64,000 nt of DNA, taken from positions 192,818 through 256,817 of the forward strand of contig CAJTYV010000001.1 in NCBI GenBank assembly GCA_910584195.1. The letters are read 5' to 3'. Numbering within the stretch: the first letter of the stretch is position 1; each line of letters starts with the position of its first letter. Of the stretch, positions 19,185 to 27,278 are shown in pieces. The notes under the pieces were generated by a model. The model saw nothing but the letters and a program-made list of their open reading frames with translations, had not been told where the DNA came from and ran no database searches. This DNA comes from an uncultured Ruminococcus sp. GTDB lineage: Bacteria; Bacillota; Clostridia; Oscillospirales; Ruminococcaceae. Both the position numbers and the translations under genes were made by a program.

Positions 19185-20030
19185 ATGAAAACAGGTCTTG
19201 TTATGGAGGGCGGAGCAATGCGCGGACTTTTTTCCGCAGGCGTTACAGATGTTCTTATGGAAAACGGAATTGAATTTGATGTTGGAATTGGCGTATCGGC
19301 AGGAGCATGCTTCGGCTGCAATTACAAATCCGGACAAAACGGCAGGGTGATTCGATATAATCTGAGGTTTTGCCGTGACAAACGTTATTGCAGCATTCAA
19401 TCCCTTATTAAAACAGGCAATATGTTCGGCGCGGAATTTTGTTACCATACGATCCCCGATAAACTCGACCTGTTCGACTATAAAACATATAATGCAAATC
19501 CTATGGAATTTTTTTGCGTATGCACAGATATTCTTACGGGTAAACCTGTTTATAAAAAATTGAAAACTGCCGACAGACGCGAGCTTGAATGGATGCGGGC
19601 TTCCGCATCTATGCCTCTTGTATCGCGAATAGTAGAGCTTGACGGCAAAAAGCTCCTTGACGGCGGCATTTCGGACTCTATCCCTCTGCGCTTCATTGAA
19701 AAATACGGCTGTTCCCGAAATGTCGTTATACTTACTCAACCAAGAGACTATACTAAAAAAACCGGAAAAAGCTTATCCTTAGTAAAACTTTTCTACAAAA
19801 AATATCCCCAACTTATAAACTGTTACGTAAATCGCCCGAAAATGTATAACGAACAGCTCCAATATGTCCGCTGTTCAGAAAAGGAAGGACGAGCTTTTGT
19901 AATTGCACCGCCTTGTCCTCTGCCAATCGGGCATATCGAACATGAACCCGATAAACTGTTGGAAGTTTATCGCATCGGCAGAAAAACTGCTTTGAACAGG
20001 CTTGATGAGTTAACTCGATTTTTAGCATAA
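19185..20030 (+). CDS. Patatin-like phospholipase / acylhydrolase
   Basis: 281-residue cytosolic serine hydrolase of the patatin family (YjjU-like). The oxyanion-hole loop EGGAMRG is at 8-14, the nucleophile elbow GVSAG has Ser at 38, and the catalytic Asp is in LLDGGISDSIPL. All catalytic parts are present, so it should be active on acyl-ester lipids, substrate unknown. The start at 19185 (MKTGLVMEGG) follows AGGAGAG by seven bases. Last gene of the maf run; a perfect inverted repeat follows 25 bp after the stop. Confidence 0.9.
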   Translation: MKTGLVMEGGAMRGLFSAGVTDVLMENGIEFDVGIGVSAGACFGCNYKSGQNGRVIRYNLRFCRDKRYCSIQSLIKTGNMFGAEFCYHTIPDKLDLFDYKTYNANPMEFFCVCTDILTGKPVYKKLKTADRRELEWMRASASMPLVSRIVELDGKKLLDGGISDSIPLRFIEKYGCSRNVVILTQPRDYTKKTGKSLSLVKLFYKKYPQLINCYVNRPKMYNEQLQYVRCSEKEGRAFVIAPPCPLPIGHIEHEPDKLLEVYRIGRKTALNRLDELTRFLA

Positions 20031-20054
20031 AACATACATTTTTTATTTCAGAAT

Positions 20055-20086
20055 TTGTAGGGACACGGCGTGCCGTGTCCCTACAA
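20055..20086. repeat. 15-bp-arm inverted repeat between convergent genes
   Basis: Perfect arms TTGTAGGGACACGGC and GCCGTGTCCCTACAA separated by GT. It lies between the stops of the patatin and the Clp ATPase genes. The arms are GC-rich and flanked by A+T. The sequence resembles the TTGTAGGG... palindromic units dispersed in many genomes, and it could also serve as a bidirectional terminator. Confidence 0.7.
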
Positions 20087-20134
20087 TAAGAATCAAAAAT
20101 TATTATCCTTAACAGATTTCAGGTAACCCCACAC

Positions 20135-22471
20135 TTAAACAGCAACGCTCTTAGAAAATTTTATTTTCCCGTTATGAGCCTCGAGCTTAACCGTTTCACC
20201 CTTGTGAAGCGCAGAACCTATTATCATTTTTGCAAGCTCGTTTTCAATGAGATCGGTCACACGGCGTTTTATCGGTCTTGCACCGTATTTATCGGTTTCC
20301 TTTGCAGCAGCCACCGCTTCGATAACATCGTTGCCGTAACATAATCCTATTCCGAGAGCCTCTGCTCGCAGACGGAGATTTTCCAAAGCTTTTTTACTGA
20401 TTTTCATAAGATCTTCGCGCTCTAAACTGCGGAAAACGATTATTTCATCTATTCGTCCCGTAAACTCTGGGGTAAACCGTGTTTTTACTGCTTCAAGAAC
20501 ACGATTTTCGTTTTCTCTGCCCTCAATACCGAAGCCGAGTCCGCTGCGTCCCGAAAGCTCTGCCCCTACGTTGGATGTCATAATTATTATAGTGTTTTTA
20601 AAGCTTACCTTGCGCATACCGGAATCGGTAAGAGTACCATAGTCAAGAATCTGAAGCATGATATTAAGAACTTCTGCGTCAGCTTTTTCTATTTCATCAA
20701 AGAGAACGAGAGAATACGGATTTCTTCTTATCTTCTCGCATAAGCTCCCGCTTTTATCATCGTATCCAGCATAGCCGGGAGGCGCTCCGATGAGCTTTGA
20801 AACCGAGTGTTTTTCCATATATTCCGACATATCTATGCGTATAAGATTTTTGTCCGATCCGAAAAGACAATCTGCTAAAGCTCTTGCCATTTCAGTTTTG
20901 CCAACACCGGAAGGGCCTGCAAACAGAAAAGATGCCGAGGGTCTGTCAGGGTCACGAAGTCCCGATCTTGAACGGCATACGGCATTTGTTACTTTTTTTA
21001 CCGCATAGCTGTGACCCACTACTCTTTCCGAAAGTGTTTTTTCAAGAAAACTCAGTTCCATTCCCTCTTCAGCGGTGATCTTATTCAAAGGAACTCCCGT
21101 TTTCAGCGATACGACTGACATTACATCCTCCGCACAAACAACTGCGTCCCCGTCTCCTCCAACGAGCTTACCCAATGAACTTATTGTAAAATTCTTATCC
21201 CTTAAGTCTACAAACTCCGAATCAGTACGCCTTATTCCCGAATTACAGCGTATCTTTGCACGTGCGCATGCTTCGTCCACTACATCTATCGCCTTATCGG
21301 GAAGAAAACGATCGGATATATAACGGACTGCCATGTTTACCGAAAGTTCTATCATTTCATCGGGTATTTCAACGCCATGATAGCTTTCGTAACTTTTTTT
21401 CAGTCCTCGTATCATTTCAATACATTCCTCTGCTGCCGGCTCGTTAACGTGTATAGGCTGAAAACGCCGTTCAAGCGCTGAATCCTTTTCAATCGATTTG
21501 CTGTACTCCTCAAAAGTTGTCGCACCAATAATTTGCAGTTCTCCCCTTGCAAGCTGAGGTTTCATAATATTTGCGGCATCTATAGCTCCTTCCGCCGCAC
21601 CTGCGCCGACAATTGTATGAAGCTCATCAATAAACAGGATAATATTGCCTGCATTGACTGCCTCGTCGATACATGCCTTGACACGTTCTTCAAAATCTCC
21701 CCTGTATTTTGCTCCGGAAAGCAGCGATGTGAAGTCAAGAGAAAAAATAAACTTATTTTTCAGAGAATCGGGTACCAGGTTACGAACAAACAACTCTGCT
21801 ACACCCTCAACAATGGCGGTTTTTCCCACGCCCGCTTCTCCGATTAGACAAGGATTATTCTTATTGCGCCTCGAAAGAACCTGCAATACACGCTCCACCT
21901 CTTTTATTCTGCCGACAAGAGGGTCATTCTTTTTTATAAGAGCAACATCCGTAAGATTCTTTCCATAACGAAATAAATTAGGAAGATGAGATATTTTCGG
22001 TTTTATTGCTTCATAAAGTTCTCCTCTAACTTTTGCGGAAGAAATAATTTCAAGTCCGCTGCAAATATCAGTCATGCTTCCCCCTGCCTTCTTAATGACC
22101 GTGCATGCGCTGCATGAAGCCTCACGCACAATAGCCGCCAAAATATGTTCGGGAGCGGCTTGTTTCTTTTTGTCGCTTCGAGCAATACTGTAAGCGTTCT
22201 CAAGAATGCGCTTTGCCGCTGTTGTAAAATATCTGTGGCTAAGGATAGAAGGCGTTCCCTGTCCCACCAGATTGATTATCTCACGGTAAAAATCATCATA
22301 AGCTACGCCGCCGTCCATAAGTATCTGGGCGGCCGCCGTTGTTCCGTCATGAGTTATGGATAAAATAATATGCTCGCTGCCCACATAGGTATGTCCCAGT
22401 TCCGAAGCGGCGTCTACGGCTCCGTCAATAATATCGGCAGCTTTCCTTGTAAAGTTGTCTGTGTTTATCAT
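20135..22471 (-). CDS. ATP-dependent Clp protease ATP-binding subunit (ClpA/ClpC type)
   Basis: 778-residue AAA+ unfoldase. N-terminal Clp-N double repeat (about 1-145); first AAA domain with GEAGVGKTA and LFIDELHT; second with GPSGVGKTEMA and LFDEIEKAD. SGLGFG after the second Walker region gives an LGF tripeptide where ClpP-binding loops sit, so partnership with ClpP is inferred. The coiled-coil middle domain of ClpB and the shorter one of ClpC are essentially absent: first AAA domain passes to FVDLRDKNFTISSLGKLVGG within a few residues. UVR motif not seen. It lies downstream of clpX-clpP, separated by a plus-strand gene. No CtsR-type operator was recognised upstream. Confidence 0.88.
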   Translation of the reverse strand: MINTDNFTRKAADIIDGAVDAASELGHTYVGSEHIILSITHDGTTAAAQILMDGGVAYDDFYREIINLVGQGTPSILSHRYFTTAAKRILENAYSIARSDKKKQAAPEHILAAIVREASCSACTVIKKAGGSMTDICSGLEIISSAKVRGELYEAIKPKISHLPNLFRYGKNLTDVALIKKNDPLVGRIKEVERVLQVLSRRNKNNPCLIGEAGVGKTAIVEGVAELFVRNLVPDSLKNKFIFSLDFTSLLSGAKYRGDFEERVKACIDEAVNAGNIILFIDELHTIVGAGAAEGAIDAANIMKPQLARGELQIIGATTFEEYSKSIEKDSALERRFQPIHVNEPAAEECIEMIRGLKKSYESYHGVEIPDEMIELSVNMAVRYISDRFLPDKAIDVVDEACARAKIRCNSGIRRTDSEFVDLRDKNFTISSLGKLVGGDGDAVVCAEDVMSVVSLKTGVPLNKITAEEGMELSFLEKTLSERVVGHSYAVKKVTNAVCRSRSGLRDPDRPSASFLFAGPSGVGKTEMARALADCLFGSDKNLIRIDMSEYMEKHSVSKLIGAPPGYAGYDDKSGSLCEKIRRNPYSLVLFDEIEKADAEVLNIMLQILDYGTLTDSGMRKVSFKNTIIIMTSNVGAELSGRSGLGFGIEGRENENRVLEAVKTRFTPEFTGRIDEIIVFRSLEREDLMKISKKALENLRLRAEALGIGLCYGNDVIEAVAAAKETDKYGARPIKRRVTDLIENELAKMIIGSALHKGETVKLEAHNGKIKFSKSVAV

Positions 22472-22635
22472 AATATCTCCTCCGTGACTTCTTTTTGTCC
22501 TACTTCTATATTATGCCACTTATATTGTGCGATAACAGTCGAAAAGAAAAATTGCCAAAAAAAGTTTTTCAGCAGCATAATATCATTCTGCCTGTCGTTG
22601 TAACACTTTTTCAGCTATGGCATATTATGTACTAT

Positions 22636-22656
22636 GAAACGCAAACAAAACGTTTC
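22636..22656 (+). repeat. Inverted repeat in the leader of the Cys-rich peptide gene
   Basis: GAAACG and CGTTTC separated by nine bases, ending about 20 bases before the ribosome site of the 22685 gene. Confidence 0.4.
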
Positions 22657-22684
22657 AAATACATTCTCAAAGGAGAAATTAATT

Positions 22685-22837
22685 ATGTGTAATTCTTGTT
22701 TTGGCGGTAACAGCTGTATGTGGATCATCCTTCTCATCCTCATCTTCCTTGCATTCTCTTCATGCGGATGCGGCAACAACAACTGCGGCTGCGGCAACAA
22801 TAACAACAATGACTGCGGCTGTGGCTGTGGATGCTGA
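22685..22837 (+). CDS. Small Cys/Gly/Asn-rich membrane peptide
   Basis: 50-residue peptide: a short Cys-containing N-terminus (MCNSCFGGNSC), one hydrophobic helix (WIILLILIFLAF, about 13-24), then a tail made of CGCG and poly-Asn runs ending CGCGCGC. The ATG follows AAAGGAG by nine bases; the hydrophobic helix plus strong terminator downstream argue for a real gene. It resembles short high-cysteine proteins sometimes annotated as chorion-class in Firmicutes. With 12 cysteines the tail could bind metal or cross-link at the membrane surface or on the spore, but function is unknown. It lies between the Clp ATPase and clpX genes on the opposite strand. Confidence 0.75.
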   Translation: MCNSCFGGNSCMWIILLILIFLAFSSCGCGNNNCGCGNNNNNDCGCGCGC

Positions 22838-22897
22838 AACCAGATATGCGCTGAAAGTCAGGCAGATTAAGATCTCAGACTATCGGCTAATATCAGA

Positions 22898-22933
22898 AAA
22901 CCCTTTGGACTTAACAGTCCAAAGGGTTTTTAT
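22898..22933. terminator. Bidirectional terminator between Cys-rich gene and clpX
   Basis: Perfect 14-bp arms AAACCCTTTGGACT / AGTCCAAAGGGTTT with loop TAAC, followed by T-rich sequence on the plus strand; also placed right after the clpX stop on the minus strand. Confidence 0.85.
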
Positions 22934-24183
22934 TATTCCTTGATAAGATCGGGATCGCTCTTATCAATAACGCAATCCTTTGTTACAACTACCTTTTTAA
23001 TAGTACCGTCAGAGGGAACAGTGTACATCGACTTCATAAGTATTCCCTCAAGAATTGAGCGAAGTCCTCTTGCACCGGTTTTCTGCGAAAGTGCCTTCTT
23101 AGCGATCTCAACGAGAGCATCGTCCTCAATTTCAAGCTCAACATTATCATAAGAAAACAGTTTTTTATACTGCTTGACAAGAGCGTTTTTCGGTTCGGTA
23201 AGTATTCTCACCAGCGTATCTTCGTCAAGCTCCTCCAAAACCGATATTACCGGAAGTCTGCCCACAAATTCCGGAACCATTCCGAATTTGACCAAATCCT
23301 TCGGAATTACATGCTTGAAAATATTGTTGCGCGCCTCTTTGAAATTCTTTATCTCTCCGCCAAAACCTATGGACGATTTACCGATACGTCTCTGTATCTG
23401 ATGCTCTAAACCGTCAAATGCGCCGCCGCATATAAAAAGAATGTTTTTCGTATCAATTTGCAGCATTTCCTGATTAGGATGCTTGCGTCCGCCTTGCGGA
23501 GGAACATTTGATACCGTTCCCTCAATAATTTTAAGCAGAGCCTGCTGAACGCCCTCGCCGCTTACATCACGCGTTAAAGAAGTATTCTCGGATTTTCTTG
23601 CTATCTTGTCTATCTCGTCAATATAAATGATACCTCTTTCAGCGGCTTCAATATCAAAATCAGCAGCTTGGATAAGTCTTAGAAGAACATTTTCAACATC
23701 GTCTCCAACATATCCGGCTTCGGTGACAGTAGTAGCGTCCGCTATTGCAAAAGGAACGTTAAGGAGCTTGGCAAGAGTCTGCGCAAGAAACGTCTTTCCA
23801 ACTCCGGTAGGACCAAGAAGAAGAACGTTGCTTTTCTGAAGTTCAACTTCATCGTTCGCATCATTTTCCTCATGGCTCATCAAACGCTTATAGTGATTGT
23901 AAACAGCTACGGAAAGGGCTATTTTAGCTTCGTCCTGACCAATAACGTAATCATCGAGATAAGCTTTTATTTCAACGGGCTTCATAAGCTCCATCTGAGA
24001 AACGGAAACCGGCTTTTCCTGAGACGTTTCCTTACGTTTAGCCTTCACCATATTAGCATCGTAAAGCTGCTCATAGCAATAAACGATACACTCCTCGCAG
24101 ATATTTGAAGCGCCTGCGGAAAACATCGCTCCCGCACTGTTTTCACCACGTCCGCAAAAATTGCATATTCTGAATTCCGACAT
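22933..24183 (-). CDS. clpX: ATP-dependent Clp protease ATPase subunit ClpX
   Basis: 416-residue AAA+ unfoldase feeding substrates to ClpP. The N-terminal zinc-binding domain (CNFC at 7-10, CEEC at 29-32) is intact. Walker A GPTGVGKT is at 124-131, Walker B IIYIDEIDKIA follows, and the IGF tripeptide in KSSIGFGGE is the ClpP-docking loop. It starts nine bases behind clpP, so the two are cotranscribed, and ends in a strong hairpin terminator. A complete ClpXP system is thus encoded here. Confidence 0.96.
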   Translation of the reverse strand: MSEFRICNFCGRGENSAGAMFSAGASNICEECIVYCYEQLYDANMVKAKRKETSQEKPVSVSQMELMKPVEIKAYLDDYVIGQDEAKIALSVAVYNHYKRLMSHEENDANDEVELQKSNVLLLGPTGVGKTFLAQTLAKLLNVPFAIADATTVTEAGYVGDDVENVLLRLIQAADFDIEAAERGIIYIDEIDKIARKSENTSLTRDVSGEGVQQALLKIIEGTVSNVPPQGGRKHPNQEMLQIDTKNILFICGGAFDGLEHQIQRRIGKSSIGFGGEIKNFKEARNNIFKHVIPKDLVKFGMVPEFVGRLPVISVLEELDEDTLVRILTEPKNALVKQYKKLFSYDNVELEIEDDALVEIAKKALSQKTGARGLRSILEGILMKSMYTVPSDGTIKKVVVTKDCVIDKSDPDLIKE

Positions 24184-24192
24184 TCAATGAAC

Positions 24193-24780
24193 CTACCTTT
24201 TCTCAATAACCTTGTCAACTATACCGTAAGCCATTGCTTCCTGAGCGGTAAGATAGTTATCACGCTCAGTGTCTGCTTCAACCTGCTCAACGGGCTTGCC
24301 TGTATTGAGGGCAAGCAGTTCATTCATCTTGCGGCGCGTTCTTACGAGATGATCGGAATGAATTTTAATATCGGTACACTGACCGCCGAGTCCGCCGGAT
24401 ATAAGCGGCTGGTGTATCAGAATTTCACTGTTAGGAAGGGCGAATCGCTTGCCCTTAGCGCCTGCCGCAAGAAGAAATGCTCCCATAGATGCCGCCATAC
24501 CGATACAGATAGTTGAAACATCGCACTTAATGTACTGCATTGTATCATAAATAGCCATTCCGGCAGTAATAGATCCGCCGGGGGAATTGATATAGAGTGA
24601 AATATCCTTTTCCGTGTCCTGACTTTCAAGGAAAAGCAGCTGTGCAACAACAAGACTTGCCGTAGTATCGCTGACTTGATCCGAAAGCATAATAATTCTG
24701 TCATTCAGCAGACGTGAGAAAATGTCATAAGAACGTTCTCCACGGCTGGTCTGTTCAACAACGTAAGGAATAAAGCTCAT
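24193..24780 (-). CDS. clpP: ATP-dependent Clp protease proteolytic subunit
   Basis: 195-residue serine peptidase forming the tetradecameric ClpP chamber. The catalytic triad is visible: Ser98 in GMAASMG, His123 in LIHQP and Asp174 in ERDNYLTA. No long propeptide. The TIP/N-terminal segment MSFIPYVVEQTSRGERSYDI is typical. It precedes clpX and follows tig, but a terminator and a promoter separate it from tig, so clpPX forms its own transcript. It can serve both ClpX and the ClpC-like ATPase. Confidence 0.96.
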   Translation of the reverse strand: MSFIPYVVEQTSRGERSYDIFSRLLNDRIIMLSDQVSDTTASLVVAQLLFLESQDTEKDISLYINSPGGSITAGMAIYDTMQYIKCDVSTICIGMAASMGAFLLAAGAKGKRFALPNSEILIHQPLISGGLGGQCTDIKIHSDHLVRTRRKMNELLALNTGKPVEQVEADTERDNYLTAQEAMAYGIVDKVIEKR

Positions 24781-24806
24781 AATTCATCGCCCTTTCTTAT
24801 TTGGTT

Positions 24807-24836
24807 ATTATATACTAATCGCTTAAATAACAGCAA
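24807..24836 (-). promoter_or_regulatory. Candidate clpP promoter
   Basis: TTGCTG (24836-24831), 18-bp spacer, TATAAT (24812-24807), about 20 bases before the clpP ATG. The gap 24781-25119 (339 bp) holds this promoter, a short hairpin AAATGTC/GACATTT (about 24887-24904), a 145-bp palindromic element and the tig terminator. Confidence 0.45.
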
Positions 24837-24913
24837 ACAAACCTTGCTTCAGAAATTCCGTCTGTGCGTTATCCCCTTGCCATACGAAATGTCTGCTGAC
24901 ATTTAATGAATTA

Positions 24914-25058
24914 GGAATCGCAAAGAAATAAATTGTTAGTTTATGCACAGGATAATTTGTTCTGTCTGAGACGCGCGACCACACATTTCAAGGAAGTGCA
25001 GCGCGGCATAGGACAAATCAGACAAGCAGAAATGTGCAAATTATTTCTTTATGATTCC
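24914..25058. mobile_element. MITE-like palindromic element with TTA flanks
   Basis: Ends GGAATCGCAAAGAAATAA (24914-24931) and the inverted GGAATCATAAAGAAATAA (25058-25041) match at 16 of 18 positions and are each bordered by TTA in direct orientation (24911-24913, 25059-25061). The interior is partly self-complementary. No coding capacity. Interpreted as a non-autonomous element; only one copy was noticed in this window. Confidence 0.5.
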
Positions 25059-25070
25059 TTAGTATTAAAA

Positions 25071-25101
25071 ACTGCTGTCCCGTAATAGACGGGACAGTAG
25101 T
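25071..25101 (-). terminator. tig terminator
   Basis: Arms ACTACTGTCCCGT / ACGGGACAGCAGT (minus strand, one G-T pair), 5-base loop, followed by TTTTTAATA. It starts 18 bases past the tig stop. Confidence 0.75.
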
Positions 25102-25119
25102 ATGTATCTATGAATATGC

Positions 25120-26424
25120 TTATTCAGCAGTTTCCTCCGCTGTTGAATTGTCAATTACCGCACTTTCCTTGACAAGCTCCACAGCCTTCTGAACCTTCAT
25201 ATCCATTGTGAAATCATCAACAGAAATAACTCGTCTTACTGTAGCAATATCAACATTATTTGCAGCGGCGATCTCACCGAGACTGTTATTAAGTTCATCC
25301 TCAGAAATCTCGATATTCTCAAGTTCAGCAATCTTTTCAAGAGCAAGTCTGAGCTTAACTTCACCCTCAGCACGCTCTCTGTAGGTATCTCTCATAGATG
25401 CCTCGTCCATACCTGTGTACTGACAGTATAGCTTAAGATTCATACCCTGCTGCTGGAGCTGGCGGTCAAATGCACCGATAAGCTCGTCTATTCTCTGCTC
25501 AAACATGCAGTTTGGAATAGGAGAGTCAACCTTGCTGATGATAGCTTCAAGAACTGCGTTATCAAAAGCAGTCTCAGCCTGCTTAACGGAAGCATCCTCA
25601 AGCTTTGCACGTATATCAGCCTTATACTCCTCAACGGAATCAAATTCAGTGGAATCCTTTATAAGCTCATCATCGATCTCGGGAAGCTCCTCATAGCTGA
25701 TAGCCTTGAGCTTTGTCTTAAATACAGCTTCCTTACCTGCATAATCTGCCATATGGTAATTCTCGGGGAAAGTTACAACAACATCAAACTCATCTCCGAT
25801 ATTGTGACCAACTATCTGATCCTCAAAACCGGGGATAAACTGACCGCTGCCAAGCTTAAGAGGATGATCCTCACCCTTGCCGCCTTCAAACGCTTCATCG
25901 CCAAAGAATCCTTCAAAGTCGATTATAACTTCATCATCCATCTGAGCTGCCCTGTCGTCAACCGACACTATGCGAGCATTCTTCTTTCTGATGATGTCGA
26001 TCTGCTTGTCAACATCTTCGTCTGTAATATCCTTGACGATTTTCGCAGCCTTTATACCCTTGTAATCGGAAATCTCAATAACGGGCTTTGTAATACATAC
26101 CGCTTTAAGCTCAACGCCTGCTGCCTTATCAACGGAAATAACTTCAACGTTGGGTCTGTCAACGAGAACGATGCCCGTCTCAGCGATAGCGGCATCAAGC
26201 TCTGGTCCGAGGAGCATATTGATAGCGCCCTCGTAAAATGCGCCCTCGCCGAATTCTCTTTCAGCAAGCTTTCTCGGTACTTTTCCCTTTCTGAAGCCTT
26301 TTATCTGGATATTCTTTCTCTGACGCTGATATTCTTTTTCAACAGCAGCCTCAAAAGCTTCACCGTCAATACTGATAACAAGTTCAGTAGTGTTCACATC
26401 TGTTTTGTTTGATGATTTTAACAT
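25120..26424 (-). CDS. tig: Trigger factor
   Basis: Ribosome-bound chaperone and peptidyl-prolyl isomerase meeting nascent chains at the exit tunnel. 434 residues, the family length. The ribosome-binding signature IKGFRKGKVPRK is at about 39-50 (GFRxGKxP), the FKBP-like PPIase domain spans about 155-240 (VIIDFEGFFGDEAFEGGK; HPLKLGSGQFIPGFEDQ), and the C-terminal chaperone arms are helical. It has its own promoter and terminator but is placed directly before clpPX, the order seen across Firmicutes. Confidence 0.95.
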   Translation of the reverse strand: MLKSSNKTDVNTTELVISIDGEAFEAAVEKEYQRQRKNIQIKGFRKGKVPRKLAEREFGEGAFYEGAINMLLGPELDAAIAETGIVLVDRPNVEVISVDKAAGVELKAVCITKPVIEISDYKGIKAAKIVKDITDEDVDKQIDIIRKKNARIVSVDDRAAQMDDEVIIDFEGFFGDEAFEGGKGEDHPLKLGSGQFIPGFEDQIVGHNIGDEFDVVVTFPENYHMADYAGKEAVFKTKLKAISYEELPEIDDELIKDSTEFDSVEEYKADIRAKLEDASVKQAETAFDNAVLEAIISKVDSPIPNCMFEQRIDELIGAFDRQLQQQGMNLKLYCQYTGMDEASMRDTYRERAEGEVKLRLALEKIAELENIEISEDELNNSLGEIAAANNVDIATVRRVISVDDFTMDMKVQKAVELVKESAVIDNSTAEETAE

Positions 26425-26523
26425 ATCGATCCTCCATATATCTATCTATATTATACATATTTTAAAACATGATCTCAGCTAAGGAAAGCCTGAAAGCATT
26501 GTTTTTCAAAACATAACAGGAAT

Positions 26524-26552
26524 ATTATACCATATTCAGAAAAATATTTCTA
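26524..26552 (-). promoter_or_regulatory. Candidate tig promoter
   Basis: TAGAAA (26552-26547), 17-bp spacer, TATAAT (26529-26524), about 95 bases before the tig ATG. Confidence 0.45.
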
Positions 26553-26585
26553 CACTATTTGAATACTTCTACATATCTCACAATT

Positions 26586-27278
26586 CTACAGTACCTTTTC
26601 CGGAACAAACTGTAAATAATCACTTGAAATAAGATGAAAGTTTATATCGTCATAAGTGTTAGTGACACACAATCCATGTGCCTGACGACCGTGAACATGA
26701 CCGTAGTAACAATCCTTTATATTGTAGCGGTAAAGAATTTCAAGTATATCGTAGTTGAAATTTGAGGCAAAAATAGGCGGATAGTGCATAAACACCATGG
26801 GTTCGAGATTTACGGAAAGCGCCGATTTTATCGAAGCTTCAAGTCTCTGAACCTCGCGGCGCAGGACCTTTTCGTCCTGCGTTTCACCGGGCATATTTAC
26901 CCAGCCGCGCGTGCCGCAAATTCCGTATTTTTCGTAAGCGTAGTGATTATTATGCAGTATTCTTATTGTATCAAAACCGTTTTCTGAAAAAAAATCCTCC
27001 ATTTTCTTCATAGTAACCCACCAATAATCGTGATTGCCTTTAAGGATAATTTTTTTTCCCGGAAGTTTATGAATAAACTCAAAGTCCGGAGCTGCCTGCT
27101 GTAAGGACATTCCCCAAGAAATATCGCCTGCAAGAACTATGGTATCATCAGAGCTTACGGTATTCAGCCAGTTTTCCTTAATTCTTTCCTGATAATCATC
27201 CCAGCCTGCAAATACACTCATCGTCTTATCGGGAACGCTGAGGCACAGATGCAGGTCGCCCATAACGTACAAGCTCAT
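26586..27278 (-). CDS. Metallophosphoesterase
   Basis: 230-residue cytosolic calcineurin-like phosphoesterase. Metal-binding motifs are in order: GDLHL (Asp, His), LAGDISWG, LKGNHDYWW and GHVHG near the end, with MHYPP between. This matches the small clostridial group of conserved metallophosphoesterases of unknown substrate. Its ATG overlaps the thrC stop (TGATG), so it is translated after thrC. No signal peptide. Substrate cannot be inferred. Confidence 0.88.
   Translation of the reverse strand: MSLYVMGDLHLCLSVPDKTMSVFAGWDDYQERIKENWLNTVSSDDTIVLAGDISWGMSLQQAAPDFEFIHKLPGKKIILKGNHDYWWVTMKKMEDFFSENGFDTIRILHNNHYAYEKYGICGTRGWVNMPGETQDEKVLRREVQRLEASIKSALSVNLEPMVFMHYPPIFASNFNYDILEILYRYNIKDCYYGHVHGRQAHGLCVTNTYDDINFHLISSDYLQFVPEKVL

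Noticed and set aside
22472..22684. CtsR or CIRCE operator upstream of the Clp ATPase
   Set aside because: No GGTCAAA direct repeats or TTAGCACTC palindrome were found; only loose -10-like sequences.
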